A DNA stretch of 64,000 nt from Saccharomyces mikatae IFO 1815 (GCF_947241705.1 NC_079262.1:372001-436000); one strand, 5' to 3'. Shown: positions 32,601 to 42,436, counted from the first letter of the stretch. Made by a program: numbers and translations. The notes: generated by a model from the sequence alone, not told the origin.

Positions 32601-33211
32601 TTGATTTGGGAAAAATTAGAGAGGATTTGCAAAACAGATTTGGTGATGTCGATGAATGTGATGTTGCTTCTTATAACATGTATCCAAGGGTTTACGAAGA
32701 CTTTCAAAAGATGAGAGAAACCTACGGCGATTTGTCTGTACTACCAACAAGAAGTTTCTTATCTCCACTAGAGACTGATGAAGAAATTGAGGTTATAATC
32801 GAACAAGGTAAAACTTTAATTATCAAGTTACAAGCTGTTGGTGATTTAAACAAGAAGACTGGTGAAAGGGAAGTCTACTTTGATCTGAACGGTGAAATGA
32901 GAAAAATCCGTGTTGCTGATAGATCACAAAAAGTAGCAACTATCACCAAATCGAAGGCGGACATTCATGATCCGCTGCACATTGGTGCACCAATGGCAGG
33001 TGTTATTGTTGAAGTTAAAGTTCACAAAGGCTCATTGATAAAGAAAGGCCAACCCGTAGCCGTATTAAGTGCCATGAAAATGGAAATGATTATCTCTTCT
33101 CCATCTGATGGGCAAGTCAAAGAAGTGTTTGTCTCCGATGGAGAAAATGTGGACTCTTCTGATTTATTGGTTTTATTAGAAGACCAAGTTCCTGTTGAAA
33201 CTAAGGCATGA
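29675..33211 (+). CDS. PYC1: Pyruvate carboxylase
   Basis: 1178 aa, the same length as S. cerevisiae Pyc1 (YGL062W), nearly identical throughout. It is a cytosolic biotin enzyme turning pyruvate into oxaloacetate. Biotin carboxylase domain about 20-480: ILVANRGEIPIRIFRTAHEL, the glycine-rich KAAFGGGGRGMRVV ATP loop and EINPRIQVEH. Carboxyltransferase domain about 560-830: DTTWRDAHQSLLATR, with metal-binding HVHTHD. C-terminal biotin carrier domain with the biotinylation site AMKMEM near residue 1135. MPC1, encoded in the same window, delivers the same substrate into mitochondria. S. cerevisiae has a second copy, PYC2, elsewhere. Confidence 0.98.
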   Translation: MSQKKFAGLRDNFNLLGEKNKILVANRGEIPIRIFRTAHELSMQTVAIYSHEDRLSTHKQKADEAYVIGEIGQYTPVGAYLAIDEIISIAQRHQVDFIHPGYGFLSENSEFADKVAKAGITWIGPPAGVIDSVGDKVSARNLAARANVPTVPGTPGPIETVQEALDFVNEYGYPVIIKAAFGGGGRGMRVVREGDDVADAFQRATSEARTAFGNGTCFVERFLDKPKHIEVQLLADNHGNVVHLFERDCSVQRRHQKVVEVAPAKTLPREVRDAILTDAVKLAKECGYRNAGTAEFLVDNQNRHYFIEINPRIQVEHTITEEITGIDIVAAQIQIAAGASLPQLGLFQDKITTRGFAIQCRITTEDPAKNFQPDTGRIEVYRSAGGNGVRLDGGNAYAGTIISPHYDSMLVKCSCSGSTYEIVRRKMIRALIEFRIRGVKTNIPFLLTLLTHPVFIDGTYWTTFIDDTPQLFQMVSSQNRAQKLLHYLADVAVNGSSIKGQIGLPKLKSNPSVPHLHDAQGDVINVLKTAPPSGWRQVLLEKGPAEFAKQVRQFNGTLLMDTTWRDAHQSLLATRVRTHDLATIAPTTAHALAGAFALECWGGATFDVAMRFLHEDPWERLRKLRALVPNIPFQMLLRGANGVAYSSLPDNAIDHFVKQAKDNGVDIFRVFDALNDLEQLKVGVDAVKKAGGVVEATVCFSGDMLQPGKKYNLDYYLEIAEKIVQMGTHILGIKDMAGTMKPAAAKLLIGSLRAKYPDLPIHVHTHDSAGTAVASMTACALAGADVVDVAINSMSGLTAQPSINALLASLEGNIETGINVEHVRELDAYWAEMRLLYSCFEADLKGPDPEVYQHEIPGGQLTNLLFQAQQLGLGEQWAETKRAYREANYLLGDIVKVTPTSKVVGDLAQFMVSNKLTSDDVKRLANSLDFPDSVMDFFEGLIGQPYGGFPEPFRSDVLRNKRRKLTCRPGLELEPFDLGKIREDLQNRFGDVDECDVASYNMYPRVYEDFQKMRETYGDLSVLPTRSFLSPLETDEEIEVIIEQGKTLIIKLQAVGDLNKKTGEREVYFDLNGEMRKIRVADRSQKVATITKSKADIHDPLHIGAPMAGVIVEVKVHKGSLIKKGQPVAVLSAMKMEMIISSPSDGQVKEVFVSDGENVDSSDLLVLLEDQVPVETKA

Positions 33212-33259
33212 ACTCTTTGTTCTCATTTATAATGTAAAATATTCATTCGAATCTTATTT

Positions 33260-33270
33260 ATTTATGTTTT
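33260..33270 (+). other. Candidate replication origin core (ACS match) between PYC1 and DUO1
   Basis: ATTTATGTTTT matches the 11-base ARS consensus WTTTAYRTTTW exactly, within a 245-base AT-rich region between convergent genes (33212-33456), a usual place for yeast origins. Exact matches are common by chance in AT-rich DNA, so this stays a candidate. Confidence 0.35.
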
Positions 33271-33456
33271 CTTTTTGACGATTATTAACCTTTGATACAT
33301 AATTACGAACAAAAATTAAATAAAAAAGTAGAAAAAAATCAAACAAATTGAAAGTAAAAATTAGACGTATCCTTTATTCATTGTAGCGTTATATTCTAAC
33401 CTAATCCAAACTTCCAAATTATCTAAGTTGTCCATAAATCTCTCAAAAATGATCTA

Positions 33457-34203
33457 TTAGCGAAACATCTTCCTTGAGCTACTAGCAGTGGGTTTAGTCC
33501 ACCTGCTAGTAACTCTTGGTATACTGCTAGGCCTCTTTGAAGCAGGAACTTGTGGCGGCTTTCTTACCCGACTGCTATTTCCACTTCCAGTAGAGGTAAT
33601 AGGCCTTCTTCCGGGTTGTGGTCTGTATCTTGGATTTATTCCTTGAATCGGTGACTTGCTTGGTACGTCGTCCTTCTCTCCTTTCTTATTTTCCAATTTT
33701 TGTCTTAAATCCAACACCTCCTTTTTTTTCAATGCAATCATTTTATGTAACGTACTTCCATCTTCATCATTTATATTGGTATCTTCACTCTTTAATTTGT
33801 CGTTAATTAGTTTTAGATATGTTTGATCGCTCATCAATTTATGGATGTAGCCAGCTTGAGAATGAATGTTGATCCATGAATCCAATATGGAATTCGTAGA
33901 TTTGCATACCTCGTGTACTTGACCAACGTATACTGGTAAATTTTTTTTTAATGCATCCGTAACGTTTCGTATCATTGCTGTTATTTTATCTAGTGATTCC
34001 GATTCTTTTAACAAAGACTGAGTTGTAATTGAATTGAATGGTCTGATAGAGTTATTGGTAGCCAAAACATCATTGGTAGCTTTAATACCCTTGCTCTTAG
34101 GTGATTTACTGGTTGTCTTATTGAGATTAGATCTCATCTCATTGAATATTTCCGGAATTAGCTTGTCTATGGTGGGATCATCCAATTGACTTTGTTCACT
34201 CAT
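33457..34203 (-). CDS. DUO1: DASH/Dam1 complex subunit Duo1
   Basis: 248 aa, orthologue of S. cerevisiae Duo1 (YGL061C, 247 aa). Duo1 is part of the ten-protein DASH complex that forms rings around microtubules and couples kinetochores to them. The conserved core is at about 55-140: SLLKESESLDKITAMIRNVT, then ILDSWINIHSQAGYIHKLMS, followed by a short coiled coil. The C-terminal 60 residues are rich in Arg, Pro and Ser and probably disordered, where regulatory phosphorylation occurs in the family. Convergent with PYC1. Confidence 0.94.
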   Translation of the reverse strand: MSEQSQLDDPTIDKLIPEIFNEMRSNLNKTTSKSPKSKGIKATNDVLATNNSIRPFNSITTQSLLKESESLDKITAMIRNVTDALKKNLPVYVGQVHEVCKSTNSILDSWINIHSQAGYIHKLMSDQTYLKLINDKLKSEDTNINDEDGSTLHKMIALKKKEVLDLRQKLENKKGEKDDVPSKSPIQGINPRYRPQPGRRPITSTGSGNSSRVRKPPQVPASKRPSSIPRVTSRWTKPTASSSRKMFR

Positions 34204-34459
34204 AATATGGATTTTTTGATATAATAGTTTCTATTTTGAAGAAGAGTTTAACTCGCTAACTCAATCTTATTGCTTACTTGTTTTACAATACCTGTGTTTG
34301 GTGTTTGTTTGTTATTATTCATTTTCGCTACGTTTCGCTATGAAATCGATTCGCGCTAAAGTTAAAAATTACTTCATTTAGGAATAGAAGAGGTTTACAA
34401 GTTATCTCATATACAAAATGTTAGAATCTCTCTCCGTGGAGAAAAGACTCAGAAGAAAC

Positions 34460-36478
34460 ATGGGAGAGTCAATTGAAAAAATCTGTGGAGGTCTTGCTAG
34501 AGCTTTCCAGGAGGTAGATGATGATTTTGTCTCTCTAGTGACTATAATTGAAATGTATAACGAGCAAGTGAACTCTGAAAAATCCGTAAAAGAAAAGGAA
34601 CTTTATTTAAATGTTTTACTGAAATTGCTCAAGGAAAATCCTGTTATCTTAAAAGATATTGGCTGGGATTTGCCGAAGGGTTTATTGCAATTTTTTTCAG
34701 GTACGAACATTAATACTACGAAACATCTAGCTTTCAGTCCCATCATTTCCTGTGTAATGAATTGTTTCAGCGAGCTAGCTATAAATGGAAATCCGAAGGA
34801 ATGCCTCTTGACTGCGTGCGAATTGATGTCAACCCTCACTGTAGCGTCGACCGCAATGAGCGATACCGCTGAACCGAATGAAGATTTAGTTGATACTGAC
34901 AAAAATGAAACAACAGATAGTACTAATGAGCTGTCAGTTGCCCATCCGGATTTTGAAAAGTATATGGTCAAAAATAAAGTAGACTTTATTCCTAATTTGA
35001 AAGTTCACGTTCTCTTTGAATTTATGAGTTCGTTGTTGAAACGAATTGACACTTTATATCCGTCTAAATTCCTGGCCATGACAATTTCTGCGATTATTAA
35101 ATACGTAAAAACTAATATCGGTGCTATGGATGATGTGCATTTTATTCTGTACAGAGTGTACAATTTCTGTACAACTTATACTCCAGCTCAACCATCACCG
35201 ATTCTTACCGACAGTATTGATGGAGTCGATCTTCAAAAAATCTGCGATGACGAATCGGTTCTACAGAAGAAGGCTCTTGCTACTTTGAGTGTACTCATGA
35301 TCGACAGTTGTTTGAAGAACAAACCAGGTAATATTGATAAGAAGTATTTCAAAGCGTTGATGCGTCAAAAATTAGATGAAAATGAGGAAGATGCTTTAAT
35401 TCTAAATACGTGCGATCAATACTATGACTATGTTATGTCATTGGGAGTTAATATAAAAGAACTTTTTGAGAAGTGCTTAGAAGAGTCTGAGCATATCTAT
35501 GATTCTCTTCTCTTGGGGCCGGCGACGTCTACACCCGAATTTAAAGAAAACATCAACCAACTAATATATGTGTTATCTTACACATATCAAATTAAAAAGC
35601 TAGCCGAAGAAAAAAATCTAGAGCTCAATCAGTACGGATTAGTGATACTATCTGCAATATATTACTCTAAAAATGGTACACACTTGCTGTCACAACTTGA
35701 TGTGCAAAGTGCAATTTACTTATATCTACGATGTACAACAGCTTCGTTGTTTTCGGACATGTACGAGAATAAATTCCTAGAAAGTGCAGTACGCTATTGG
35801 CTGTGGATATCCATAACAAGGACTTCCACGAAGAAAATAAAATTCGAGCTACAGAAACTTCCAGGGCACATTACTACGGCTTTTTTACAAATGCTATTGA
35901 TAAAAACTTGCAATGAATCAGATAACGACACAAAATTAACGGAGTTTACGCTTCTGAGAAGGATGTTATGTCTCATGCCTGAAAATACATCATTCACGTT
36001 CATGTTCGAGACGCTACTACATTGCCCATATATAACGGTAAAAATTGCTGTTCTTGACATTCTAAGAGATATGATGATCAAATCTCCGGAGGCCTGCAAT
36101 AACGGCGAATTGACTAATTCGTTTGAACAACATATATCTACAAATACTGCTAATAATGTCCCGACATTGCCAAAACTACCCCCAAGACCTTATATCGCCA
36201 TTAATGAAGACCGCATGGCTTCCATCCATAGTATTGCTGAGATATGCTTCTCCGCTGCCAAGCGGGGAAAAAGAACGCAAGGTGATCTACTTTTAGTGTT
36301 AACATATATGAAGTTTTTTGTTAGTCTGAGAAACAAATGGAATTTGGGACTGCTAACACTCATTAATAAAAAAATCGCAGAATCGTTCCAGGGAGAAGGC
36401 GAACCTGAATTAGTATTCATCAACATTGCCAACGATACTTTAGGAGCATATATAGAAGAAATGAGCAAACCCTCATAG
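34460..36478 (+). CDS. YBP2: Kinetochore-associated protein Ybp2
   Basis: Orthologue of S. cerevisiae Ybp2 (YGL060W), a paralogue of the Yap1-binding protein Ybp1 that associates with the central kinetochore and helps oxidative stress tolerance. I start at 34460 (MGESIEKICGGLARAFQE), matching the S. cerevisiae N-terminus, giving 672 aa; the frame is open 14 codons higher, from 34418. The body is largely alpha-helical without recognisable catalytic motifs. The C-terminal region contains KLPPRPYIAINEDRMASIHS. It is somewhat longer than the S. cerevisiae protein (about 641 aa from memory). Confidence 0.9.
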   Translation: MGESIEKICGGLARAFQEVDDDFVSLVTIIEMYNEQVNSEKSVKEKELYLNVLLKLLKENPVILKDIGWDLPKGLLQFFSGTNINTTKHLAFSPIISCVMNCFSELAINGNPKECLLTACELMSTLTVASTAMSDTAEPNEDLVDTDKNETTDSTNELSVAHPDFEKYMVKNKVDFIPNLKVHVLFEFMSSLLKRIDTLYPSKFLAMTISAIIKYVKTNIGAMDDVHFILYRVYNFCTTYTPAQPSPILTDSIDGVDLQKICDDESVLQKKALATLSVLMIDSCLKNKPGNIDKKYFKALMRQKLDENEEDALILNTCDQYYDYVMSLGVNIKELFEKCLEESEHIYDSLLLGPATSTPEFKENINQLIYVLSYTYQIKKLAEEKNLELNQYGLVILSAIYYSKNGTHLLSQLDVQSAIYLYLRCTTASLFSDMYENKFLESAVRYWLWISITRTSTKKIKFELQKLPGHITTAFLQMLLIKTCNESDNDTKLTEFTLLRRMLCLMPENTSFTFMFETLLHCPYITVKIAVLDILRDMMIKSPEACNNGELTNSFEQHISTNTANNVPTLPKLPPRPYIAINEDRMASIHSIAEICFSAAKRGKRTQGDLLLVLTYMKFFVSLRNKWNLGLLTLINKKIAESFQGEGEPELVFINIANDTLGAYIEEMSKPS

Positions 36479-36700
36479 ATTACATAGTACATCTGTCACT
36501 CTCTCCCCTCTCTTAATCTCAGGCGAAAACCCTTATTCTATAAGAAAGCACTGACTCATCCGAGTTTTTTATTTTCTAAAAGAGTGCCCTGTCCGATCGT
36601 CAAAGAATGAAAAGGGAAAATATATTCAAGTTGAAGTCTAGGGAGGAGTGAATGAGAGATGAAGAGTGCAGGAGCCAATGGATAGAGTAGTTTCTTCACT

Positions 36701-38176
36701 ATGTCTAAGTATCAAATTAATTGCACAAGATACCGACACTTTCTCAGAACATCTAACATTTCCCAAATCCCTGATTTTACGAAATACTGCATAGGGCCCG
36801 TAAATGAAGAATTAGCACCTTACATCATGGAGACCATGAAGGCATATCCTTCAAACTCCAAATATATCAATCCGCAGCATTACTACCATAATAGAACGGT
36901 TCTAGTAGAAAACTACTTAAAGCGAAGTCCGAACCCGGTATCGTTAACCCAACTAGCGCAATATTATGACGATTCTACTAAGTTAACCAGAACCAAGATC
37001 ATCAACTCCGGAAAGTTTGTAAAGGAAGAGCTTGTGATTAGGATTGCACATAAACTGAATCAACTGCAACAATTGCCATTTAATGTCGTGAATAACTTCC
37101 ATTTTGTCCAGGTTTATGAATCATATTACAACATTTTTGAAAGCTTTAGAAAATATCCGACTATAAGAACTTTAGACGACGCTTCTCAGTTTGCTGATTT
37201 TCTCAAAAGTATGTTAGAGGGTTTCAATACTTTAAATCTACCACATCTAATAATGGGGGCCTTAGAATGTACAATTTTGGATCTTTATCCCCGTGAGAAA
37301 ATGGACCAATTACTATCTGACCTATTAAGAGCTCGAATATCAAGGAGACTGATTGTAGAAGAGCATGTCAGTATCTCAGCTAACTACACTAGTGGTAAAA
37401 AGGAAAACACTCTGGTATTGGGTGACATCTTCCAATATTGTAACGCAAAAAAATATTTATTGGAAGCGAGCGAAGAATCTCAAAAATTCATTCAAGATAT
37501 GTATTTTAAGAACATTTCCATGCCTGAATTCATTATTGAAGGTGACACCCAGTTAAATTTTTACTTTTTGCCCACACACTTAAAGTATTTATTGGGAGAG
37601 ATCCTAAGGAATACGTATGAGGCAACCATGAAGCATTATATCCGCAAGGGACTAGAAAAGCCGGAACCAATCATAGTCACGGTAGTAAGCAACGATGAAT
37701 CCTACCTTTTTAGAATCTCGGATAAAGCTGGCGGTGTCCTTCATGATGATGAGGATCTATGGTCGTTCGGCAAATCAAAAGAAAGAGCCCAAGAATCTTT
37801 GAACAATTTTCACAAATTGCCTGGTTTGCAAACTGTTTCTATTTATGACCAAGTACATTCTCCTACCAAATATAATTCTAAGCTTAATTCATTGTCATCA
37901 ATAACGTTAAAACCTTATATGCACACGTCCTTAGAACCAATGAGTTATCCTAGCATAATTAATGGACACACCAAATATGAAACTCCATTAATTGAATTGC
38001 TAAAACGGTCTTTTAGGTACAAACTTGGCATTGGCTTAGCCATGTGTAAAGTCTATGCCGAATACTGGAACGGTGACCTGTCATTGCATTCAATGCCTGG
38101 ATATGGAACCGATGTAGTTTTAAAACTAGGAAATTTGATGAAACATACAAACAAATTACAATTAGATAAAGTATGA
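36701..38176 (+). CDS. PKP2: Mitochondrial pyruvate dehydrogenase kinase Pkp2
   Basis: 491 aa, the same as S. cerevisiae Pkp2 (YGL059W). With Pkp1 it phosphorylates the E1-alpha subunit Pda1 and so lowers pyruvate dehydrogenase activity. An N-terminal helical domain is followed by a GHKL ATPase domain: N box LLGEILRNTYEATMKH near 300, G1-like RISDKAGGV near 343, and G2 region YKLGIGLAMCKVYAEYW with GYGTDVVLKLGNL near the end. It joins MPC1 and PYC1 in this window as a third gene acting on pyruvate, though clustering is probably chance. Confidence 0.94.
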   Translation: MSKYQINCTRYRHFLRTSNISQIPDFTKYCIGPVNEELAPYIMETMKAYPSNSKYINPQHYYHNRTVLVENYLKRSPNPVSLTQLAQYYDDSTKLTRTKIINSGKFVKEELVIRIAHKLNQLQQLPFNVVNNFHFVQVYESYYNIFESFRKYPTIRTLDDASQFADFLKSMLEGFNTLNLPHLIMGALECTILDLYPREKMDQLLSDLLRARISRRLIVEEHVSISANYTSGKKENTLVLGDIFQYCNAKKYLLEASEESQKFIQDMYFKNISMPEFIIEGDTQLNFYFLPTHLKYLLGEILRNTYEATMKHYIRKGLEKPEPIIVTVVSNDESYLFRISDKAGGVLHDDEDLWSFGKSKERAQESLNNFHKLPGLQTVSIYDQVHSPTKYNSKLNSLSSITLKPYMHTSLEPMSYPSIINGHTKYETPLIELLKRSFRYKLGIGLAMCKVYAEYWNGDLSLHSMPGYGTDVVLKLGNLMKHTNKLQLDKV

Positions 38177-38281
38177 GCTACTCATGCTTCTACTATATAC
38201 CAATGAACAAATACATATTCGGAAATCAGTATACTCACTACCCACTTTATCCCGAATAATAGACACATGCTCAAAAGGCAC

Positions 38282-38299
38282 TTTCCGGGTAGCCGGAAA
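38282..38299. promoter_or_regulatory. Small palindrome in the RAD6 upstream region
   Basis: TTTCCGG, a 4-base spacer, then CCGGAAA (perfect 7-base arms), about 175 bases before the RAD6 ATG. The inverted CGG-like halves could suit a dimeric zinc-cluster factor, but no specific factor is recognised. Confidence 0.4.
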
Positions 38300-38473
38300 C
38301 AGCAAACTGTGGAAAATAAAAATGAAAACAAATGGAGTTTGTAAAAGAAAAAAGGAAAGGATTATCAAGTTGCAGAATTGATGAGATACAAAGTAAACTG
38401 GGAAAGTCAGCAAAGATTGAATTTTCAGGAGTCCTCTTTAGGTAGATAGAAACTAATAATCAGGTAAAGCATT

Positions 38474-38989
38474 ATGTCAACACCAGCTAGAAGACGGTTG
38501 ATGAGAGATTTCAAACGTATGAAGGAAGACGCCCCACCAGGAGTATCTGCTTCGCCATTACCTGATAACGTCATGGTATGGAACGCTATGATTATTGGGC
38601 CAGCTGATACTCCATACGAAGATGGTACTTTTAGGTTGCTGTTGGAGTTCGATGAAGAATATCCTAACAAACCACCACATGTAAAATTCTTGAGTGAGAT
38701 GTTTCACCCCAACGTTTACGCAAATGGCGAAATTTGTTTAGATATTTTACAGAACAGATGGACTCCAACATATGATGTGGCCTCTATATTGACATCTATT
38801 CAAAGTTTATTCAACGATCCAAATCCGGCTTCACCAGCAAACGTAGAAGCGGCAACACTATTCAAAGATCATAAATCGCAATATGTTAAGAGAGTTAAAG
38901 AGACGGTAGAGAAATCATGGGAAGATGATATGGATGATATGGATGATGACGACGAAGATGACGAAGATGACGACGACGAAGCCGACTGA
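38474..38989 (+). CDS. RAD6: Ubiquitin-conjugating enzyme E2 Rad6
   Basis: 171 aa, orthologue of S. cerevisiae Rad6 (YGL058W, 172 aa). Rad6 works with Rad18 on PCNA, with Bre1 on histone H2B Lys123, and with Ubr1 in the N-degron pathway. The E2 fold covers residues 1-150, with the catalytic cysteine Cys88 in [15 protein letters not shown] and the conserved HPN triad just before it. The last 20 residues are the acidic Asp/Glu tail characteristic of the yeast protein and needed for histone interaction. Confidence 0.98.
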   Translation: MSTPARRRLMRDFKRMKEDAPPGVSASPLPDNVMVWNAMIIGPADTPYEDGTFRLLLEFDEEYPNKPPHVKFLSEMFHPNVYANGEICLDILQNRWTPTYDVASILTSIQSLFNDPNPASPANVEAATLFKDHKSQYVKRVKETVEKSWEDDMDDMDDDDEDDEDDDDEAD

Positions 38990-39452
38990 AAAGAAACAAA
39001 AGAAGCTTACTGATAAATGCTTCATTTATTTGTTATCGTGTTGATTTTATCTGTTTTAATTGATTTTCTCTTCAGTTAAATATATGGTTTAGTTAAAAGC
39101 ATCTTTTCCATCGTTCTGTTTGCTCTCTATTCTTCCATCTCCTGCTTTGTACCATAAAGAAGATTTTAATAATGATAGAAACATTGCATATAAATAATAT
39201 ACTGAAAAAAAACACTGCTCTACCACAAATTTGTTGGATAAATGTGCATGAAATGAGAAAGAAGGACACTTATTGGTAAAATTTTACCGATACTCGTATC
39301 TTTAATGTTTTTGACTTGAGAAATACTTGTCTAGAGTAAGAATATGTTTACTTAGATAACTTGATGTATAGTATATAATAAAGAAACAGGAAAACAAAAT
39401 TCCAAATTGATTGACACTTTAAGTGACAGGAAGAAGAAGCACCCCTGATATT
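38990..39452. other. Convergent intergenic RAD6-GEP7
   Basis: About 460 AT-rich bases between convergent genes. No RNA gene, LTR or supported reading frame is seen. Confidence 0.5.
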
Positions 39453-40253
39453 TTACGTTGTTATTTTGATAGTGTTCTGTGTAGGTGGCTCCTTAGTGTT
39501 CCGTTTTGCGCTTTCATCCAACCATACGAATGTGGAAACAAAAGCAACGAATGCTATTATCACCTTACTAAACGGATCTATACTTTTCCAAGTGATTTTC
39601 TTGCCTTCAAGCTGAAAAATATGGACCAGTTTTTGTACATCAGTGGGTGATAAATTTGGATCTCTCTTATTCTGTAAAAGTAACCAATTATACTCGGTCA
39701 ATGGAAGCTGTAGAAATTGCGCCTTCAACGGGGAGGGTGAACTTGTCTGAATAAACTGAGTTCGAGGTCCAAGAAAGCCAAATGACTTGTAATACAATAA
39801 CTGAACAAAATCGAGCTTTAAATCATTCCAATTTGTTTGGACTCTTTCATTTATAGCAAAATCCAGTAATGCCAAATCATTTCCACTTAACTTCGGAAAA
39901 TTCTGTACTAAAATATCCGCGTCTATTAACTGATTATTATGTGGTGAGGATGGATTAAAGTATTTGTTTATGATGACATCAAGCTCACCATTGCTTAGAC
40001 GTTCACTTAGTAAGTGATCCCGTTTCAATCCGACAGTGGTGTCTTCGTCTAGGTCTGGAGCACTTGGTTGTAAGACACTAAATATCTCAGACATCGTCTG
40101 TGAGAAGGAAATGGGACTTTCCTTAAAAGTACCATTCAAATTTTGTGCTGAACGTATTTTTTGCTTCAAAAGCAAGGAAGTTGGTGGAATTCTCTTTAAA
40201 TTTGGCTGATAGAATCTCTTTATCAAGAGACTTCTTGCCACAGGGTTTATCAT
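39453..40253 (-). CDS. GEP7: Mitochondrial protein Gep7
   Basis: 266 aa, orthologue by position and sequence of S. cerevisiae Gep7 (YGL057C, about 287 aa), a mitochondrial protein found by its genetic link to prohibitins and affecting respiratory growth. The N-terminus (MINPVARSLLIKRFYQPNLK) is basic and without acidic residues, typical of a presequence. A possible membrane segment lies near the C-terminus (VIIAFVAFVSTFVWLDES). No known domain is recognised. The molecular function is unknown. Confidence 0.85.
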   Translation of the reverse strand: MINPVARSLLIKRFYQPNLKRIPPTSLLLKQKIRSAQNLNGTFKESPISFSQTMSEIFSVLQPSAPDLDEDTTVGLKRDHLLSERLSNGELDVIINKYFNPSSPHNNQLIDADILVQNFPKLSGNDLALLDFAINERVQTNWNDLKLDFVQLLYYKSFGFLGPRTQFIQTSSPSPLKAQFLQLPLTEYNWLLLQNKRDPNLSPTDVQKLVHIFQLEGKKITWKSIDPFSKVIIAFVAFVSTFVWLDESAKRNTKEPPTQNTIKITT

Positions 40254-40555
40254 GTGATATAAAGTTTTAAGGCACTGTGCTGTTGCAGTCTGATAATTTC
40301 AACATTTCGTAAAAATACTTCATTGGGAATTCTTACAACTTATGCTAAGGTATATCTATGCATGTATATATTTTATATATACCCTGCAGAAAAAAAAGAA
40401 AAGCATCAAAACCTCGCCTTCGCATGATAAAGAAAAACACCAAATTCAATTGGTATGAAAGAAGAAATCAGAAAAAAAACTTGTATTTATTATATATAAT
40501 ATATACACATAAACACATGTAGTTGAATGAAGCCAGTTCTTTTTTTCTATTTTTT

Positions 40556-42139
40556 TTAACCTATGTGCCCTCTCTGTTTTCTTGCCATCTGCGGGTCAAT
40601 TTCCTTATGATGCGTTTGTTTTCTTGCCAATACACTTAATATGTCGGTCAAGGACACAACACCTATCAATTTTCCTGTTCTATATTCCTTTTCGAAATGT
40701 GCCGGAGTTGGAGATGCAGAACAACTACTCGAACTCTGAGGTGGTGGCATCGATGCCGAGGGAGATTGCGGTTGGAAAGGCGGAGAACCACTCAAATTTA
40801 TATTCACATTTATTTTACCGCTCGAGGTATCTGAGGATTTTAGAACAGGGGAGTTAGCCATCCTAGAAGACTGTGTATTCGAATGATATGAAGATGCAAG
40901 CGACGGCAATGTCGTCACGGGAGGAGTACTTGGCAATGGGGATGTAGATTTTTCGGAAGATGCTGATGGTTGGTTGTCATTCGGTTGTACGATCCATAAT
41001 CTGTGGGACTTGGTGGCCACCAACTTTGCGAAAGTCCTTGCCAAGGAGCTTGTTGGATACACATGGAAAATGGGAAAAGAATCCTTGCCGGTTTCCAGAC
41101 CTCTTAAGTTTAGGATGACCGAGACAAAGTGGCGACAAGTATTGTGTAATAAAGGATATTGCGAAGTTCTAGTGACATGCTTGACGTCTGTTACGGAAAT
41201 ATTACCAATCAGATTGCCCTGAGGGTCAACCACGGCAATGGAAGATATTCTTTCGACATACATTTTATGCAATGCCATTATTAAGTGTTCGTCACCTTGA
41301 ATGGATATGACACGTGACTGTTTGAACGTCGGTTTGTCGCGAGCGGCATTTAGCACACCAATATTAAGCTCCTCTAAGGAGGAGTCCAAGAGAGGCTTCA
41401 AGTTGGGAAACGACCTCGCATTGTCCCACAGATACTTGATCAATCGACGTTGAGAAAGAATACCTTTAATCTGTGTCATTTCACCGTTGGTGATGGCAAC
41501 ACGATGCACACCTGCACCCAAGATGCCTATTACCGTCGATAAATTTTCCGTTTCAGGTAACTTGTAGAATGGATTCTTTGGAGTCAACTTCACTATCTCG
41601 CCCACAGGCACAGACTTACCATTCTGGCAGTCTGAAGTGATCTTATCATTGCCTACTTTAATTCTGTTTAATACAAGAAGTAGATATGCATTAAGATCAT
41701 TATAATCAAACGTCAAACAATTCATGTCTCCTGGGAAACTTTCCACAGGCAAAGACGTCAGTTGATGCCTCACCAGCGTATTGAATGCTTCTTCCACAGA
41801 AATAGAACCTTTGATAAAAATCAACTTATTCTGCTCCACCAGATCCGAAAGCGGTGTGTGTTGCCATTCTTGCTTATGAACGGATAACAAATTTTGTGAA
41901 TTCAAAGTGGACAAGGAATTGCCATTGTTGTTTGAGTATTCCGTGTTATCCAGCGTAGAAAGAGAAGATGATGAAGACGATTTCGAAACAGACTTATGTA
42001 GTGACTCTGTGTCGCTCTTGTTTCCTCCGCTATTTTTGTCTGCCTGCTCGCTCAGACTATGAGAATCAGCGGAATTTGGTAATTGAGGTGGGGTAGAAAG
42101 CATTTCCACAATAGACGTGTGTCTTGTATTCTGAGGCAT
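40556..42139 (-). CDS. SDS23: CBS-domain protein Sds23
   Basis: 527 aa, equal to S. cerevisiae Sds23 (YGL056C), which acts with its paralogue Sds24 in mitosis, cytokinesis and control of type 2A-like phosphatases. A serine-rich N-terminal region (1-85) is followed by CBS-type repeats across about 90-370, for example VLNRIKVG and FPIFHVYPTSSLARTFAKLV. The tail is Ser/Pro-rich (residues 390-480) before a last conserved segment, GKLIGVVSLTDILSVLARKQ. The divergent neighbour is OLE1, one kilobase away. Confidence 0.94.
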   Translation of the reverse strand: MPQNTRHTSIVEMLSTPPQLPNSADSHSLSEQADKNSGGNKSDTESLHKSVSKSSSSSSLSTLDNTEYSNNNGNSLSTLNSQNLLSVHKQEWQHTPLSDLVEQNKLIFIKGSISVEEAFNTLVRHQLTSLPVESFPGDMNCLTFDYNDLNAYLLLVLNRIKVGNDKITSDCQNGKSVPVGEIVKLTPKNPFYKLPETENLSTVIGILGAGVHRVAITNGEMTQIKGILSQRRLIKYLWDNARSFPNLKPLLDSSLEELNIGVLNAARDKPTFKQSRVISIQGDEHLIMALHKMYVERISSIAVVDPQGNLIGNISVTDVKHVTRTSQYPLLHNTCRHFVSVILNLRGLETGKDSFPIFHVYPTSSLARTFAKLVATKSHRLWIVQPNDNQPSASSEKSTSPLPSTPPVTTLPSLASSYHSNTQSSRMANSPVLKSSDTSSGKINVNINLSGSPPFQPQSPSASMPPPQSSSSCSASPTPAHFEKEYRTGKLIGVVSLTDILSVLARKQTHHKEIDPQMARKQRGHIG

Positions 42140-42403
42140 TTAGTGGCTCTTGCTGAAAAGTATCGCTATCCTTGTGCCTGTACTTTTTTAATAGAAATCG
42201 ACTTTTTCCCTTGCAGACCCGACTGTTTTACTATAGGAGATGGTATAGCTAGTTTATAGTCATCTGTAATTCTTAAAATTTCATAGTTTCCTTGTCACAC
42301 TTTTTCTTTTCATTTGCCGGGCGGAAAAAAAAAAAGAAAAAAAAAATATCTGACACACGGAAATAAAGTCAAGGATCAACGAAAATACGCTTCTGATCCG
42401 GGT

Positions 42404-42436
42404 CACGTAATCACGTGCTTCGCACGTGATTACGTG
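42404..42436. promoter_or_regulatory. Perfect 15-bp palindrome with paired CACGTG boxes
   Basis: CACGTAATCACGTGC (42404-42418), spacer TTC, then the exact reverse complement (42422-42436). Each arm contains CACGTG, the E-box of Cbf1, Pho4 and Tye7. It lies about 730 bases from OLE1 and 270 bases from the SDS23 start. Confidence 0.8.
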
